Source of the DNA: Bdellovibrionales bacterium
GTDB lineage: Bacteria > Bdellovibrionota > UBA1018 > CAIMNF01
Length of the DNA stretch: 64,000 bases
Assembly (NCBI GenBank): GCA_947502835.1
Contig: CANNBJ010000001.1
Location: 124,001-188,000 of the forward strand
Direction: 5' to 3'
The position numbers and the translations under genes were made by a program. Shown piece by piece: positions 1-8,176 of this stretch (the first letter of the stretch is position 1; each line of letters begins with the position of its first letter). Under the pieces are notes generated by a model. The model saw only the letters and a list, made by a program, of their open reading frames with translations. It did not search any database and was not told the origin of the DNA.

Positions 1-191
1 CCTTTTGAAGCAACAATGTCGACGGACAACAAGGACATCCACACGACGAGGGATTTGATCGGAAAACTCGATTTCAATCATGGACTTGCCTTCATGAAGC
101 TTGGACTTGCGTTCATGTCTGAACTTTCCATGGAGTAGTTTTCGAAGCAACGCACCGCATTTCCTAAAGTTTGAGAGGAAGGTTTCCGATC

Positions 192-902
192 ATGCGGATG
201 GGAGTGAATTTTATGGTGAAGGCTGCGTTTAGTGTTGTGATAGCAACGGTCATGGGGGTTTTGGCGGCGGGGTGCTCTCCGACGATCAGTGATTCCTCGA
301 TTTGTCGCTCGATGGGATATTTTGTGAGCCAAGCCGAGTGTACCGGGACTACACAGAGTTCGTGTGAAATGACCCAACTTTCGAGTCAAAGTACCGGAAA
401 AACGGTGATTTGTTGGAAGGTCGGGAGCGGGAACACTGTGTTTTCATCGCCTACACCTTTTTCTTCTCCTTCGCCGTTCCCAAGCCCTACTCCGGTTCAG
501 TCTTCAACTCCAAGACCGAGTCCTTTTCAATCCTCCACTCCCATCCCAAGCCCCACGCCAAATCTTTACGGAGCAATTCATTCAGACACCCAATGTGTCT
601 CTGCAGGGGGCGTAGTTCGTTGGCTGAATGATGTCACTCGGTACTGTCAGTTCATGGGTGCTTCATGTCCTTCCGAGTGGTCACCCTACAAGTCGAACGG
701 GATTGCGTGGACGGAGACCAGTCTTGCAACGGCGCTGGACCATATCAACTGCACCGGGGGCAGGATGACGGTGACCACAGGATTTCATGCGTTTGCTCCA
801 TTGGCAGTTGAATCAAAGACCTACTGCAGCTGGCGAAACTGCTTTACCTGCAAGCAATGGTCTACCGTTTACGCGAATGTGACCAGGGTTGGCTGTTACT
901 GA
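192..902 (+). CDS. Putative secreted lipoprotein with Ser/Pro/Thr linker
   Basis: The function is not recognised. Starting at the ATG at 192, which has an AGGAAGG ribosome site about nine bases upstream, the protein is 236 residues. It opens with a hydrophobic signal segment ending in a lipobox, LAAGC, with the lipidated Cys at residue 28. A roughly 50-residue linker of repeated SSPTP/PSP units follows, then a C-terminal part with several cysteines that could form disulfides (CVSAGG, YCQF, SWRNCFTC). This is the usual architecture of an envelope lipoprotein that holds a folded domain away from the membrane on a flexible stalk. The stop overlaps the stop of the convergent gene by a few bases. 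An in-frame ATG at 213 is a less likely start. Confidence 0.75.
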   Translation: MRMGVNFMVKAAFSVVIATVMGVLAAGCSPTISDSSICRSMGYFVSQAECTGTTQSSCEMTQLSSQSTGKTVICWKVGSGNTVFSSPTPFSSPSPFPSPTPVQSSTPRPSPFQSSTPIPSPTPNLYGAIHSDTQCVSAGGVVRWLNDVTRYCQFMGASCPSEWSPYKSNGIAWTETSLATALDHINCTGGRMTVTTGFHAFAPLAVESKTYCSWRNCFTCKQWSTVYANVTRVGCY

Positions 903-1519
903 CGAGGGTTCAGGATCTCATCGATCCGGTTTTTTCCTTTTTCAGGGTTCTCTTCATTTTCCAGGTAAAAGTTGAAGTATTTTTGGGCAAAATCTTGTGA
1001 TGCCGGAGCGGGATTTTTGAATTGCCGTGAGCCCTCGCGAATCACAGAATCCAAAACTTTTTCTTTCACGATCGGGGATGGGTCAATCTCGGCGACCCTT
1101 TTCAGAAGCTCGAATTTGATGTCCGGATCGATTCCGGTTTCAAGGTGTTCAATGAGTTCAAGGGGTGCGGCTTTTGTCTTGGCATACACCCATTTGTCGA
1201 GATCCGTCAGGGACTCAAAATGGACCTGTTCCCCTTGCATGAACAAACTCATGGGCTGAAATGGTGCGGAGGCGGGGGGCGGAGGCGTCGATACGGCGGG
1301 ACGGGGTGGGGAAGATTTGTCGAGGCCCAAGGCAAGGATCTCAGGATTTTTCGAAAGAAACTCTGCCATCTGCTTTGTGATTTTTCTTCGGGCATCGACC
1401 CGTTCCGGGGAGTTGTAGTTCGTAATGGAATCAATCGAATCGGGTCCTCCGAGAAGGACGATTCCAATCAGTGTGATGAAAAACAGACTGAGGAAAAACA
1501 GGCCCTGCAGCACGAGCAA
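896..1519 (-). CDS. Membrane-anchored protein of unknown function
   Basis: About 205 residues. A single strongly hydrophobic segment at residues 2-24 probably anchors the protein in the inner membrane with the rest in the periplasm. A Pro/Ala-rich stretch (PPRPAVSTPPPPA) separates the anchor from a charged helical C-terminal region (VEIDPSPIVKEKVLDSVIREG). No family is recognised. The start is uncertain: the longest frame begins with TTG, a GTG lies two codons further in, and neither has a convincing ribosome site. The gene is convergent with the lipoprotein gene, and their stop codons overlap. Confidence 0.65.
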   Translation of the reverse strand: MLVLQGLFFLSLFFITLIGIVLLGGPDSIDSITNYNSPERVDARRKITKQMAEFLSKNPEILALGLDKSSPPRPAVSTPPPPASAPFQPMSLFMQGEQVHFESLTDLDKWVYAKTKAAPLELIEHLETGIDPDIKFELLKRVAEIDPSPIVKEKVLDSVIREGSRQFKNPAPASQDFAQKYFNFYLENEENPEKGKNRIDEILNPRQ

Positions 1520-1564
1520 TAGTCTAACATGAACCGGCTGCGTTCGCTGAGGGTGACTCCACCA

Positions 1565-1760
1565 ACTGGCATCTTTCAGTGGGCATGGCCTTCGGGCTTA
1601 TGGAGGCAATCCCCTTTGATTCTTTAAGGTTTAGCCGACTCTTGCGAGTTCGGACTGACGAAAGCAAGGCCGCAGGACGCGGCTCGGAGGCTAAACCTTA
1701 AAGAATCAAAGGGGATTGCGTACCCAAATCCAGATGTCATGCCCACTGAAAGATGCCAGT
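1565..1760 (+). repeat. Nested palindromic element A1 (outer arms, inner arms, type-B core)
   Basis: The outer arms 1565-1587 and 1738-1760 are perfect 23-base inverted repeats beginning ACTGGC. Inside them 1606-1636 and 1689-1719 are perfect 31-base inverted repeats. The 52-base core (1637-1688) starts GACTCTTGCGAG and ends CGGCTCGGA. The core contains the hairpin GCCGC-AGGAC-GCGGC at 1669-1683. The same core ends recur near 39.0, 46.4 and 61.0 kb with other arm sequences. The element is intergenic, just upstream of the LexA-type box of imuA. Confidence 0.85.
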
Positions 1761-1788
1761 GGGAGGGTGTTCAAAAATGCGCTTGCGT

Positions 1789-1803
1789 GTTCGGTTTTTG
1801 TTC
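1789..1803 (+). promoter_or_regulatory. Candidate LexA operator GTTC-N7-GTTC
   Basis: GTTC at 1789-1792 and GTTC at 1800-1803 are separated by exactly seven bases, about 67 bases before the imuA start. This direct repeat is the known LexA box of Alphaproteobacteria, where it controls imuA-imuB-dnaE2 cassettes. Bdellovibrio LexA is reported to use a different palindrome. The site is seen directly; its use by LexA here is inferred from the genes that follow. Confidence 0.6.
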
Positions 1804-1869
1804 GGTATCTTGAAATGGAGTCTGCCGCGACGTCATTGCGGCTGATTTTAGATAAAACAGGTGGATTTG

Positions 1870-2427
1870 ATGAAAAACCGAGTTCCGCTCGAGGCGCTGA
1901 AAAGCTTGCTTCAGGAGCAGGCTCCCGTGCGCGCTCGCCGCGATCTGGGAGTGCTTCCGGGAAGTGAGCCGCCCCATCCTCTTCGTGCAGGCCAGATCAT
2001 CGAGGTCTTGGGTGAGGGGCGTTGGGGCTGGTGCATGAGGCTTCTGAGGGAGCGGGAGTCCTCACGGGCAGCGTGGCTCAGCCTTGATCAGGCTTTGCTC
2101 TTTCCAATGGCCTTGGCTCAAGAGGGAATCGCGCTTTCAAGAATCCTGTTTTTGGAGCGGGTGCCGGCTCTTCAGGGGCTTGATGTCCTGCTTCCTGTGC
2201 TTCGAAGTCGTTTGTTCGAGGTGGTGATGATGGATCAAGGGCTGCTTCCGCGGATGCGTCAGGATGCGCAGATTCGGAAAGTCCAGCTGACGGCAGAGGA
2301 GGCAGGGGCTGCGGTGTTGGTCCTGTCTCAGTTCCCGACGAACTCCTATGGAGTGCAGGTAAGGGTGGAGACGGGACCGGGAAGAGAGTTTCGTTTGGAA
2401 AAAGTCAAAGGAGGGACTGGAGAATGA
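1870..2427 (+). CDS. imuA: ImuA-like RecA-fold protein of the mutagenesis cassette
   Basis: A 185-residue protein in the place ImuA occupies before ImuB and DnaE2. ImuA proteins are RecA/SulA-like accessory factors of SOS translesion synthesis. The sequence fits a reduced RecA fold (AGQIIEVLGEGRWGWCMRLL, then LFEVVMMDQG near the Walker B position) with no intact Walker A, so ATPase activity is not expected. The ATG at 1870 was chosen because AGGTGG lies five bases upstream; a GTG at 1861 is possible. Its TGA overlaps the imuB ATG, which indicates translational coupling. A GTTC-N7-GTTC box upstream suggests DNA-damage induction. Confidence 0.75.
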   Translation: MKNRVPLEALKSLLQEQAPVRARRDLGVLPGSEPPHPLRAGQIIEVLGEGRWGWCMRLLRERESSRAAWLSLDQALLFPMALAQEGIALSRILFLERVPALQGLDVLLPVLRSRLFEVVMMDQGLLPRMRQDAQIRKVQLTAEEAGAAVLVLSQFPTNSYGVQVRVETGPGREFRLEKVKGGTGE

Positions 2428-3851
2428 TCGTTGAAAGTCATGAAAACCGAGTCGAGCGCAAAGCATCAGTTGCGCGGGTGGATGCCGATGCTCAGGGGTC
2501 CAGACAAGAATGGTGGTGTGTGGATCTCGGGCAAGCCACGCCAGTGAATCGGGATCACTTTGATCTGTTCACCGAAAGCCTGTTCCGTTTTACTCCGGAT
2601 CTGGTGCAGGGGCGAAACCGTGTGTTTCTTGAAATGTCGCGCACACGCAATCTTTTCAATCTCCATACACTGGCAAGCAGGATCGGAGTACTTGCCGGGC
2701 GCTATGGCTTCGACTCCTCTGTGATCCGCTTTGGTGTTGGAAAAACAATTCCCGCAGCGTGGGTGCAAACAAGGTGGCGGAATCGTGAACTCTCCGTTCT
2801 TCCAATGGATGCGTATTTCGACTTCATTGATCCATTGAACTTTTTTGAGCCGGATCGGGCAAGGCGCGAGCGACTCTCCGTGTTTCGGACTCTTGGAATG
2901 AAGACGATACAATCACTCTTTGATGTGCCAAAAGAGGCATGGCTTGTCCGCTTTGGTGAAGAGTTTGATGCCTTTCTTGAGCATCTTGAACATGGAGAAA
3001 AAATTTGCTGGAACCGGTTTGTTTCGAAAACCCCACTTGTTGAAAAAACCCGTTGGAATGCCGAAGAGTACGTGATTGATGCGGAAGGTCTCATCTTTCG
3101 CATCAAACCCTTGCTGGATCGCCTTTGTGAGCGCTTGTATTCCTTGCATGTTTCGATCCGGAAAATCGAGCTCACGCTGAAACTTGATCGCCCCGTTCCG
3201 GATCGAAAGATCACCCTTGGATTCACTTTTCCTCAAACCTCGCGTGTCTTGCTCTTGAAGCTCCTTCGAGAAAAGCTCTCCCGCGAAATGGAACGCAATC
3301 CCTTGTCGGATCCCGTAGTGGAAGTAGAGATGGCTGTTCTCGAAACCGGAAAGCGCGAGGTCACAAGCACACGGTTTTCTTTCAGTGAAAAAGACGAGCA
3401 AGCGGAGCTGGAGGAAGAACGATGGCTTGAGCTGATCTCTTTTCTTGGGCTGAAACTGAAAAATCGCGAGGATGTCTTTCAAGCTGAAACCACGGAGCAT
3501 CTTCTTCCCGAAAAATCATGGAAGAGAGTGCTTCTCTCCACGCCTGACCCGGCTCTTCGATTGGATCGTGTGTCGGGACTCTTTCCAAAGCGACCGGTTC
3601 GCCTCCTTTCGGAAGCAAAGACTCTGCGGAGGATGGGCGGGTACCTGAAATTGGAAGAAGGGCTTTTCAAGATCTGCGCAATCTCCGAGCCTGAGCATCT
3701 TTCAGGATATGAGTGGGATGTGGATGCTGGAGGAGCCTTCGATCGAACGTATTACCGGGTGAAGGTCGAGGATCGGGATGGAGGTTGTCAGGAGTGGTGG
3801 GTGTACAAGGATGAGCATCTGGGGAAGTTGAAACTCCATGGAGTATACTGA
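2424..3851 (+). CDS. imuB: ImuB-like Y-family polymerase homologue, probably non-catalytic
   Basis: 475 residues, between imuA and dnaE2. ImuB is a Y-family polymerase relative that has lost its catalytic acidic residues and acts as the hub linking ImuA, the beta clamp and DnaE2. The N-terminal part (EWWCVDLGQATPVNRDHF) lacks the DxD pattern of active Y-family enzymes. The C-terminal part matches the ImuB tail pattern: CAISEPEHLSGYEWD, FDRTYYRV, then EWWVYKDEHLGKLKLHGVY. No obvious clamp motif follows that tail. The gene overlaps imuA by four bases and dnaE2 by fourteen, so the three are almost certainly one operon. Confidence 0.8.
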   Translation: MIVESHENRVERKASVARVDADAQGSRQEWWCVDLGQATPVNRDHFDLFTESLFRFTPDLVQGRNRVFLEMSRTRNLFNLHTLASRIGVLAGRYGFDSSVIRFGVGKTIPAAWVQTRWRNRELSVLPMDAYFDFIDPLNFFEPDRARRERLSVFRTLGMKTIQSLFDVPKEAWLVRFGEEFDAFLEHLEHGEKICWNRFVSKTPLVEKTRWNAEEYVIDAEGLIFRIKPLLDRLCERLYSLHVSIRKIELTLKLDRPVPDRKITLGFTFPQTSRVLLLKLLREKLSREMERNPLSDPVVEVEMAVLETGKREVTSTRFSFSEKDEQAELEEERWLELISFLGLKLKNREDVFQAETTEHLLPEKSWKRVLLSTPDPALRLDRVSGLFPKRPVRLLSEAKTLRRMGGYLKLEEGLFKICAISEPEHLSGYEWDVDAGGAFDRTYYRVKVEDRDGGCQEWWVYKDEHLGKLKLHGVY

Positions 3852-6800
3852 GCTCAAATCCTATTCCTTTTATTCTTTCTTAAGAGGAGCGGGATCTCCC
3901 CGGAGCCTGATCGAGGAGGCAATCAAGCTTGGTCTTTCGGGGCTGGCACTTGTGGATCGGGGTGGGGTGTATGGTCTTCCCAAGGCCTTTCATGCGGTTC
4001 AGGAGCTTGCGGGAGCGACAAACTTCAAACTTTTGAGTGGATCCGAGATTCCGCTCCTTGGTGCGGGGAAACTCTCGCTCAGCCTCATTGCGCCCACGAG
4101 AACCGCGTATGGAGCAATGTGCAGGCTCCTGACATTGTCCCACGAGGGTGTGCCAAAGGGAGAGGGGGGGCTTTCGATGGATCGCCTTGTATCTTGTCTG
4201 CAAACCATACCCGGAGCAGATCAGATTTTTTTGTTCCCGGAGTGGCAAGAAGAGTGGTTTTTTTCAAGGAGTGCGCAAGGGGCGGTGCTTGACTCGCTTC
4301 AGTCTCTTTTTGATCTTCGAAATCCAAAGTGGATTCCTTTGACGCGATTCCGGGATGGGTTTGATCGGGAGCGCGAGGAGTTTGCTCTTCAAGCCCGCGA
4401 CCGCTTCGGAGTTCCCTGTGTGGCCACCCAAGGGGTCCTGTTTCCATCTTCAGAATCGCAGATTTTGCAGGACACGCTCAGTTCGATTCGGGAAGGCGCG
4501 CCTCTCTCAGAGATGGGTCTCAAGCTTTCCCGAAATGCCGGTAGAGTCTTGAAGTCTCCCCGTGAAATGCAGGATCTTTTTGCCGAACATCCGGAGATGA
4601 TTTCTGAGACCATGAGAATCCGCGATGCCGCCACCTTCTCACTCTCGGAACTCCGGTATCGCTATCCATCCGAATGGATCCCAAAACCCCATACGGCACA
4701 AAGCTATCTTGAGGAACTTTGTAAAAAAGGAGTGAAGGAGCGATACCGGGGGAATCCCGGTGATTCTGTGCTTCGACAATTGCAGCATGAGCTGCGATTG
4801 ATTTCAGAGCTTCGATTTGCGGATTATTTTCTTACTGTCCATGACATTGTGGAATTCGCACGTTCCCGGAAAATCCTCTGTCAGGGACGGGGTTCTGCTG
4901 CAAATTCCGTTGTATGCTACGTGCTTGGGATCACAGCGATCGATCCGGTCCGGATGAATCTCCTGTTTGAGAGGTTCTTATCAGCTGAACGGGGAGAGCC
5001 ACCCGACATTGATGTGGACTTTGAGCACGAACGGCGCGAGGAGGTGATTCAGTACCTTTATCAAAAATACGGGCGTGACCGCGCCGCCATGGTATCGGCG
5101 GTTGTGACCTATCGCCCGCGCTCCGCACTTCGGGATGTGGCAAAGGCCTTTTCACTTCCGGTTGGCACACTTTCGGCAAGGAAGGTCGAAAAGGAACTTC
5201 TTCTTTCCGATGGGGTGAGTGAGGCAAGGAGTTCAAAAATTCTCGAAGTGGTCGAGGCTCTTGAGGGATTTCCCAGGCACCTTTCGATTCATTCCGGAGG
5301 TTTTACTCTTTCAAGCGAGCCTGTCGACACGATTGTTCCGATCGAGCCTGCCACGATGGAGGGGCGGACCATCATCCAGTGGGACAAGTACGATCTTGAT
5401 ATTTTAGGACTTCTTAAAATCGATGTCCTTGCGCTTGGAATGTTGTCCGCAATCCGGAAGAACCTTGATGCCGTAGGCCTTCAACTTCACGAAGTACCGG
5501 TGGAGGATCCTGCAACCTACGCCATGATGTGCAGGGCGGATACGATCGGCGTCTTTCAAATCGAATCCCGCGCCCAGATGTCGATGCTGCCAAGGCTCAG
5601 GCCCAGGACTTTTTATGATCTTGTGGTTGAGGTCGCTCTCGTTCGGCCGGGTCCGATTGTCGGGAACATGGTTCATCCGTACCTGAAACGGAGGCGGGGT
5701 CTTGAACGGGTGGAGCTTCCGGACCCGCGTTTGGTTCCGATTTTGGGAAGAACCTACGGGGTGCCGATTTTTCAGGAACAAGTGATGAAAATGGCGGTGA
5801 CTCTTGCGGGATTTACTCCGGGTGAGGCCGATCAGCTGAGGCGTGCGATCGGAGCCTGGAGATCCAAGGGGTCGATGGATGAGATTGGAGAGAAGCTCAG
5901 AGTCGGTTTAAAAAAAGAGGGAATCCCGGACTCCTTTGCCGCAGTGATTTTTGAGCAGATCAAAGGGTTTTCAGAATATGGATTTCCGGAATCCCATGCA
6001 GCATCTTTTGCGCTTCTTACCTATGTTTCGGCGTATCTGAAGTGCCACCATCCGGCTGCTTTTCTTTGTGCTCTTTTGAATTCCCAGCCCATGGGGTTTT
6101 ATTCACCTCACACCTTGGTCGATGATGCCAAAAGGCACGGAGTGAAAGTGCTTCCAGTCTCGATTGCAGATTCTGATTGGGACTGCACACTGAATTTCAA
6201 GAAAGAAGTGAGGCTTGGGCTTCGCTACATCAAGGGGTTGAAGGAGGAGGCCGCAAGGAAGATGCTGCTTGAGCGCAAGAATCGTTCTTTTTCCGGATTT
6301 CATGATTTTGTCACAAGAACGGATTTTGATCTGCGCTCACTGCGCGCGCTTGCCATGAGTGGCGCTTTTGAGGTGATGGGACTTTCCAGTCGTGATGCCC
6401 TCTTTCGGGTTCTTTCCTTGCACGAAGGTCTGTTTCGTACGGTTCAGGCACAAGGGGAGTTGTTTCCCGGTGTGAGTCTTCCGGGGTTGAATGCTGCGGA
6501 GCTGGTGGTTCAGGATTATGATTCTCTTGGGCTCTCTGTGCGGGGACATCCGATGACCTATCTCCGTGAAAATCTTTTACAAAATCCAAAGTTCCGTGCC
6601 CGCGCTCGAACCACAACCTTTGAGGTGAAGCGAATGAGGAATGGGGCCTATGTGGTTCTGCCAGGGTTGTCGGTGGTCCTTCAGCGTCCGCCGACCGCAA
6701 AGGGGACCGCGTTTGCCACTCTTGAAGACGAACAGGGGGTGCTGGATTTGATTCTTCATCGGGATGTTTTCGTCCGAAACAAGGACGTGATTCGGGAGGA

Positions 6801-6933
6801 GGCTTTTTTCTGGGTAAAAGGCGTACTTCAGCGGGATGGCGATGCAACTCAGGTTGTGGTAAAAGCCATAGAGCCGATTTTTTCGGATTTCGACATCCCG
6901 ATTGCCCCTGGAGCCCACGCCCGGCGGTATTAA
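3838..6933 (+). CDS. dnaE2: Error-prone DNA polymerase III alpha subunit DnaE2
   Basis: 1031 residues, normal for DnaE2, the C-family polymerase that performs mutagenic bypass with ImuA and ImuB. The N-terminal PHP domain starts with the DnaE2 signature YSFYSFLRGAGSP, compared with SNFSFLRGA in relatives. The palm motif RGSAANSVVCYVLGI leads to PDIDVDFE near residues 388-395, with the two catalytic aspartates, and the third acidic residue is probably in KIDVLALG near residue 527. The tail LPGLSVVLQRPPTAKG with FATLEDEQG is the OB-fold region. The start lies inside the end of imuB. Confidence 0.95.
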   Translation: MEYTELKSYSFYSFLRGAGSPRSLIEEAIKLGLSGLALVDRGGVYGLPKAFHAVQELAGATNFKLLSGSEIPLLGAGKLSLSLIAPTRTAYGAMCRLLTLSHEGVPKGEGGLSMDRLVSCLQTIPGADQIFLFPEWQEEWFFSRSAQGAVLDSLQSLFDLRNPKWIPLTRFRDGFDREREEFALQARDRFGVPCVATQGVLFPSSESQILQDTLSSIREGAPLSEMGLKLSRNAGRVLKSPREMQDLFAEHPEMISETMRIRDAATFSLSELRYRYPSEWIPKPHTAQSYLEELCKKGVKERYRGNPGDSVLRQLQHELRLISELRFADYFLTVHDIVEFARSRKILCQGRGSAANSVVCYVLGITAIDPVRMNLLFERFLSAERGEPPDIDVDFEHERREEVIQYLYQKYGRDRAAMVSAVVTYRPRSALRDVAKAFSLPVGTLSARKVEKELLLSDGVSEARSSKILEVVEALEGFPRHLSIHSGGFTLSSEPVDTIVPIEPATMEGRTIIQWDKYDLDILGLLKIDVLALGMLSAIRKNLDAVGLQLHEVPVEDPATYAMMCRADTIGVFQIESRAQMSMLPRLRPRTFYDLVVEVALVRPGPIVGNMVHPYLKRRRGLERVELPDPRLVPILGRTYGVPIFQEQVMKMAVTLAGFTPGEADQLRRAIGAWRSKGSMDEIGEKLRVGLKKEGIPDSFAAVIFEQIKGFSEYGFPESHAASFALLTYVSAYLKCHHPAAFLCALLNSQPMGFYSPHTLVDDAKRHGVKVLPVSIADSDWDCTLNFKKEVRLGLRYIKGLKEEAARKMLLERKNRSFSGFHDFVTRTDFDLRSLRALAMSGAFEVMGLSSRDALFRVLSLHEGLFRTVQAQGELFPGVSLPGLNAAELVVQDYDSLGLSVRGHPMTYLRENLLQNPKFRARARTTTFEVKRMRNGAYVVLPGLSVVLQRPPTAKGTAFATLEDEQGVLDLILHRDVFVRNKDVIREEAFFWVKGVLQRDGDATQVVVKAIEPIFSDFDIPIAPGAHARRY

Positions 6934-6994
6934 TGGAAGGAATGTACGAAATGGCACCGATCAGTGTTATGGGTGATGGAGAGAAAGATTCACG

Positions 6995-7096
6995 CCTCTT
7001 CAAGAACAGGGGCTTGCGACTTTTTGAGCGAGCCCAGGACGGGCTGCAGCGAAAAGAACAGGAAGTTCGAGGAGAAAGCCCCTGTTCTTGAAGAGG
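6995..7096 (+). repeat. Palindromic element C1 with AGGA-loop hairpins
   Basis: Arms 6995-7015 and 7076-7096 are perfect 21-base inverted repeats. The 60-base core (7016-7075) contains GACTTTTTGAGCGAGCC and ends TTCGAGGAGA. It folds into AGCCC-AGGAC-GGGCT (7031-7045) and GAAC-AGGAA-GTTC (7056-7068). Nearly the same core occurs at 39307-39360 with wholly different arms. The element lies between dnaE2 and the small gene at 7159. Confidence 0.85.
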
Positions 7097-7158
7097 TGAG
7101 CTCCTTTCTCTTTATTCCCTCACCAACAGTGATCGTTGCCAGTCAAGAAAGGACCTTT

Positions 7159-7527
7159 ATGTTTCCAGGAATGGGAGGACTTGATCCCTCCAAAATGACC
7201 CCCGAAGTGATTGCGGAAATCACCGAAGCGATGAAGATGCTCACGCCCGAGCAAATGATGAAGCTTCAAAGCCTCATGCACAACCAGATGGCCGGATTTG
7301 ATGTCATGAAGGACATGGCGGCGCTTGAGCAGACGCTCCCCCAGGGGTTTCGTGAACGCATGGCGCGTGTCCTTTACATGGCAAACGGAATTGCAGTTCC
7401 AAAGCAGTCTCCCGAGGCTGCCAAGCTTCCTGGGAATCCGGACCAAGCCAGACTTGTGATCCTGAAGTCGGTTGCAAGCGGAATGATGAGCCCGGAGGAT
7501 GCGCTTAAGGTCTTGTTTCCTTCCTAG
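7159..7527 (+). CDS. Small conserved-looking protein, Met/Gln-rich helices
   Basis: 122 residues; function not recognised. The ATG at 7159 is preceded by AAAGGA at a good distance. Longer in-frame starts would put element C1 inside the coding sequence and were rejected. The protein looks fully helical and begins MFPGMGGLDPSKMTPE, then has LTPEQMMKLQSLMHNQM and ends with a short helix (SGMMSPEDALKVLF). There is no signal peptide or membrane segment, so it should be cytosolic. The 3' end overlaps the convergent gene by four bases. Confidence 0.7.
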   Translation: MFPGMGGLDPSKMTPEVIAEITEAMKMLTPEQMMKLQSLMHNQMAGFDVMKDMAALEQTLPQGFRERMARVLYMANGIAVPKQSPEAAKLPGNPDQARLVILKSVASGMMSPEDALKVLFPS

Positions 7528-8054
7528 TGCAGGAACTGTCCCTTGATGTCAGCCGTGAGGATCTCGACGATGCGTTTGTGGCATCTCTCTGATCCGCTTC
7601 CCGCGAAGGGGAGTGAGTCCTCCTGGAAGGATTCATGATGTCCACGATTTGAGTGCAGCACCCAATCCTGGCTTGTCCGGGTGAAGCCTCCTCGCAGGTA
7701 GGAGGTGTGCTTTGCTCCGTCGTGACGACATTCAAAATCCGCCAGGGATTTTTTGCACCAAGCCCCTGCATGATCCCGAAGGGCTGTGTTTTCTCCGAAC
7801 CAGATTTTTTGCTGCGACTCCCGCTTCAGTTCGACTTTACGGGTCGATTCGTTCAGGGTTTCAATCGCGTGATAAATCGCAAGTCCGCGGTCGATGCCTC
7901 CGGTTTCAAGGTCGGGACGCTTGATGGCCTCGCAGTGGATTCCTGATTGCGAGGCGGGGGCAGGAAGAGGCAGGAGTGCGATCGCAAGCACCATGCAGAG
8001 CCCCCCTCCGGTCTTGATGAAGTGTCTTGAGACAAAGAGATTGAGCGAATGCAT
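7524..8054 (-). CDS. Putative secreted protein of unknown function
   Basis: 176 residues. The N-terminus carries a signal-peptide-like stretch (GLCMVLAIALLPLPAPAS) that probably ends in a signal peptidase I site near residue 36. The mature part has four cysteines (IHCEAI, AWCKKS, FECRHD, ERCHKR) suited to two disulfides, consistent with the periplasm. GGGAGG lies just upstream of the start. No family is recognised. It is convergent with the small gene at 7159. Assignment to this strand rests on the signal peptide and ribosome site. Confidence 0.65.
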   Translation of the reverse strand: MHSLNLFVSRHFIKTGGGLCMVLAIALLPLPAPASQSGIHCEAIKRPDLETGGIDRGLAIYHAIETLNESTRKVELKRESQQKIWFGENTALRDHAGAWCKKSLADFECRHDGAKHTSYLRGGFTRTSQDWVLHSNRGHHESFQEDSLPFAGSGSERCHKRIVEILTADIKGQFLH

Positions 8055-8176
8055 GTAAAAGTCCTCCCGAAAGGTAATTCGGTCGGATCCTAAGGCTAAA
8101 TTGATTTTTTTTCAATCTTGGAGAAAGCCTCCATTCAAGCTTTGCATGCCTTGAGTCCCAAGATTACACTGGAATC

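Noticed and set aside
78-389. 103-residue minus-strand frame opposite the lipoprotein gene
   Set aside because: Composition is not protein-like, and the opposite strand has a clear lipobox and ribosome site. The short TTCATG-containing direct repeat near 85-116 is also too small to call.
1565-1760. Palindromic elements as integron attC sites
   Set aside because: attC sites conserve the outer ends and vary inside; here the type-B and C cores are conserved and the arms vary. No integrase or cassette layout is seen.
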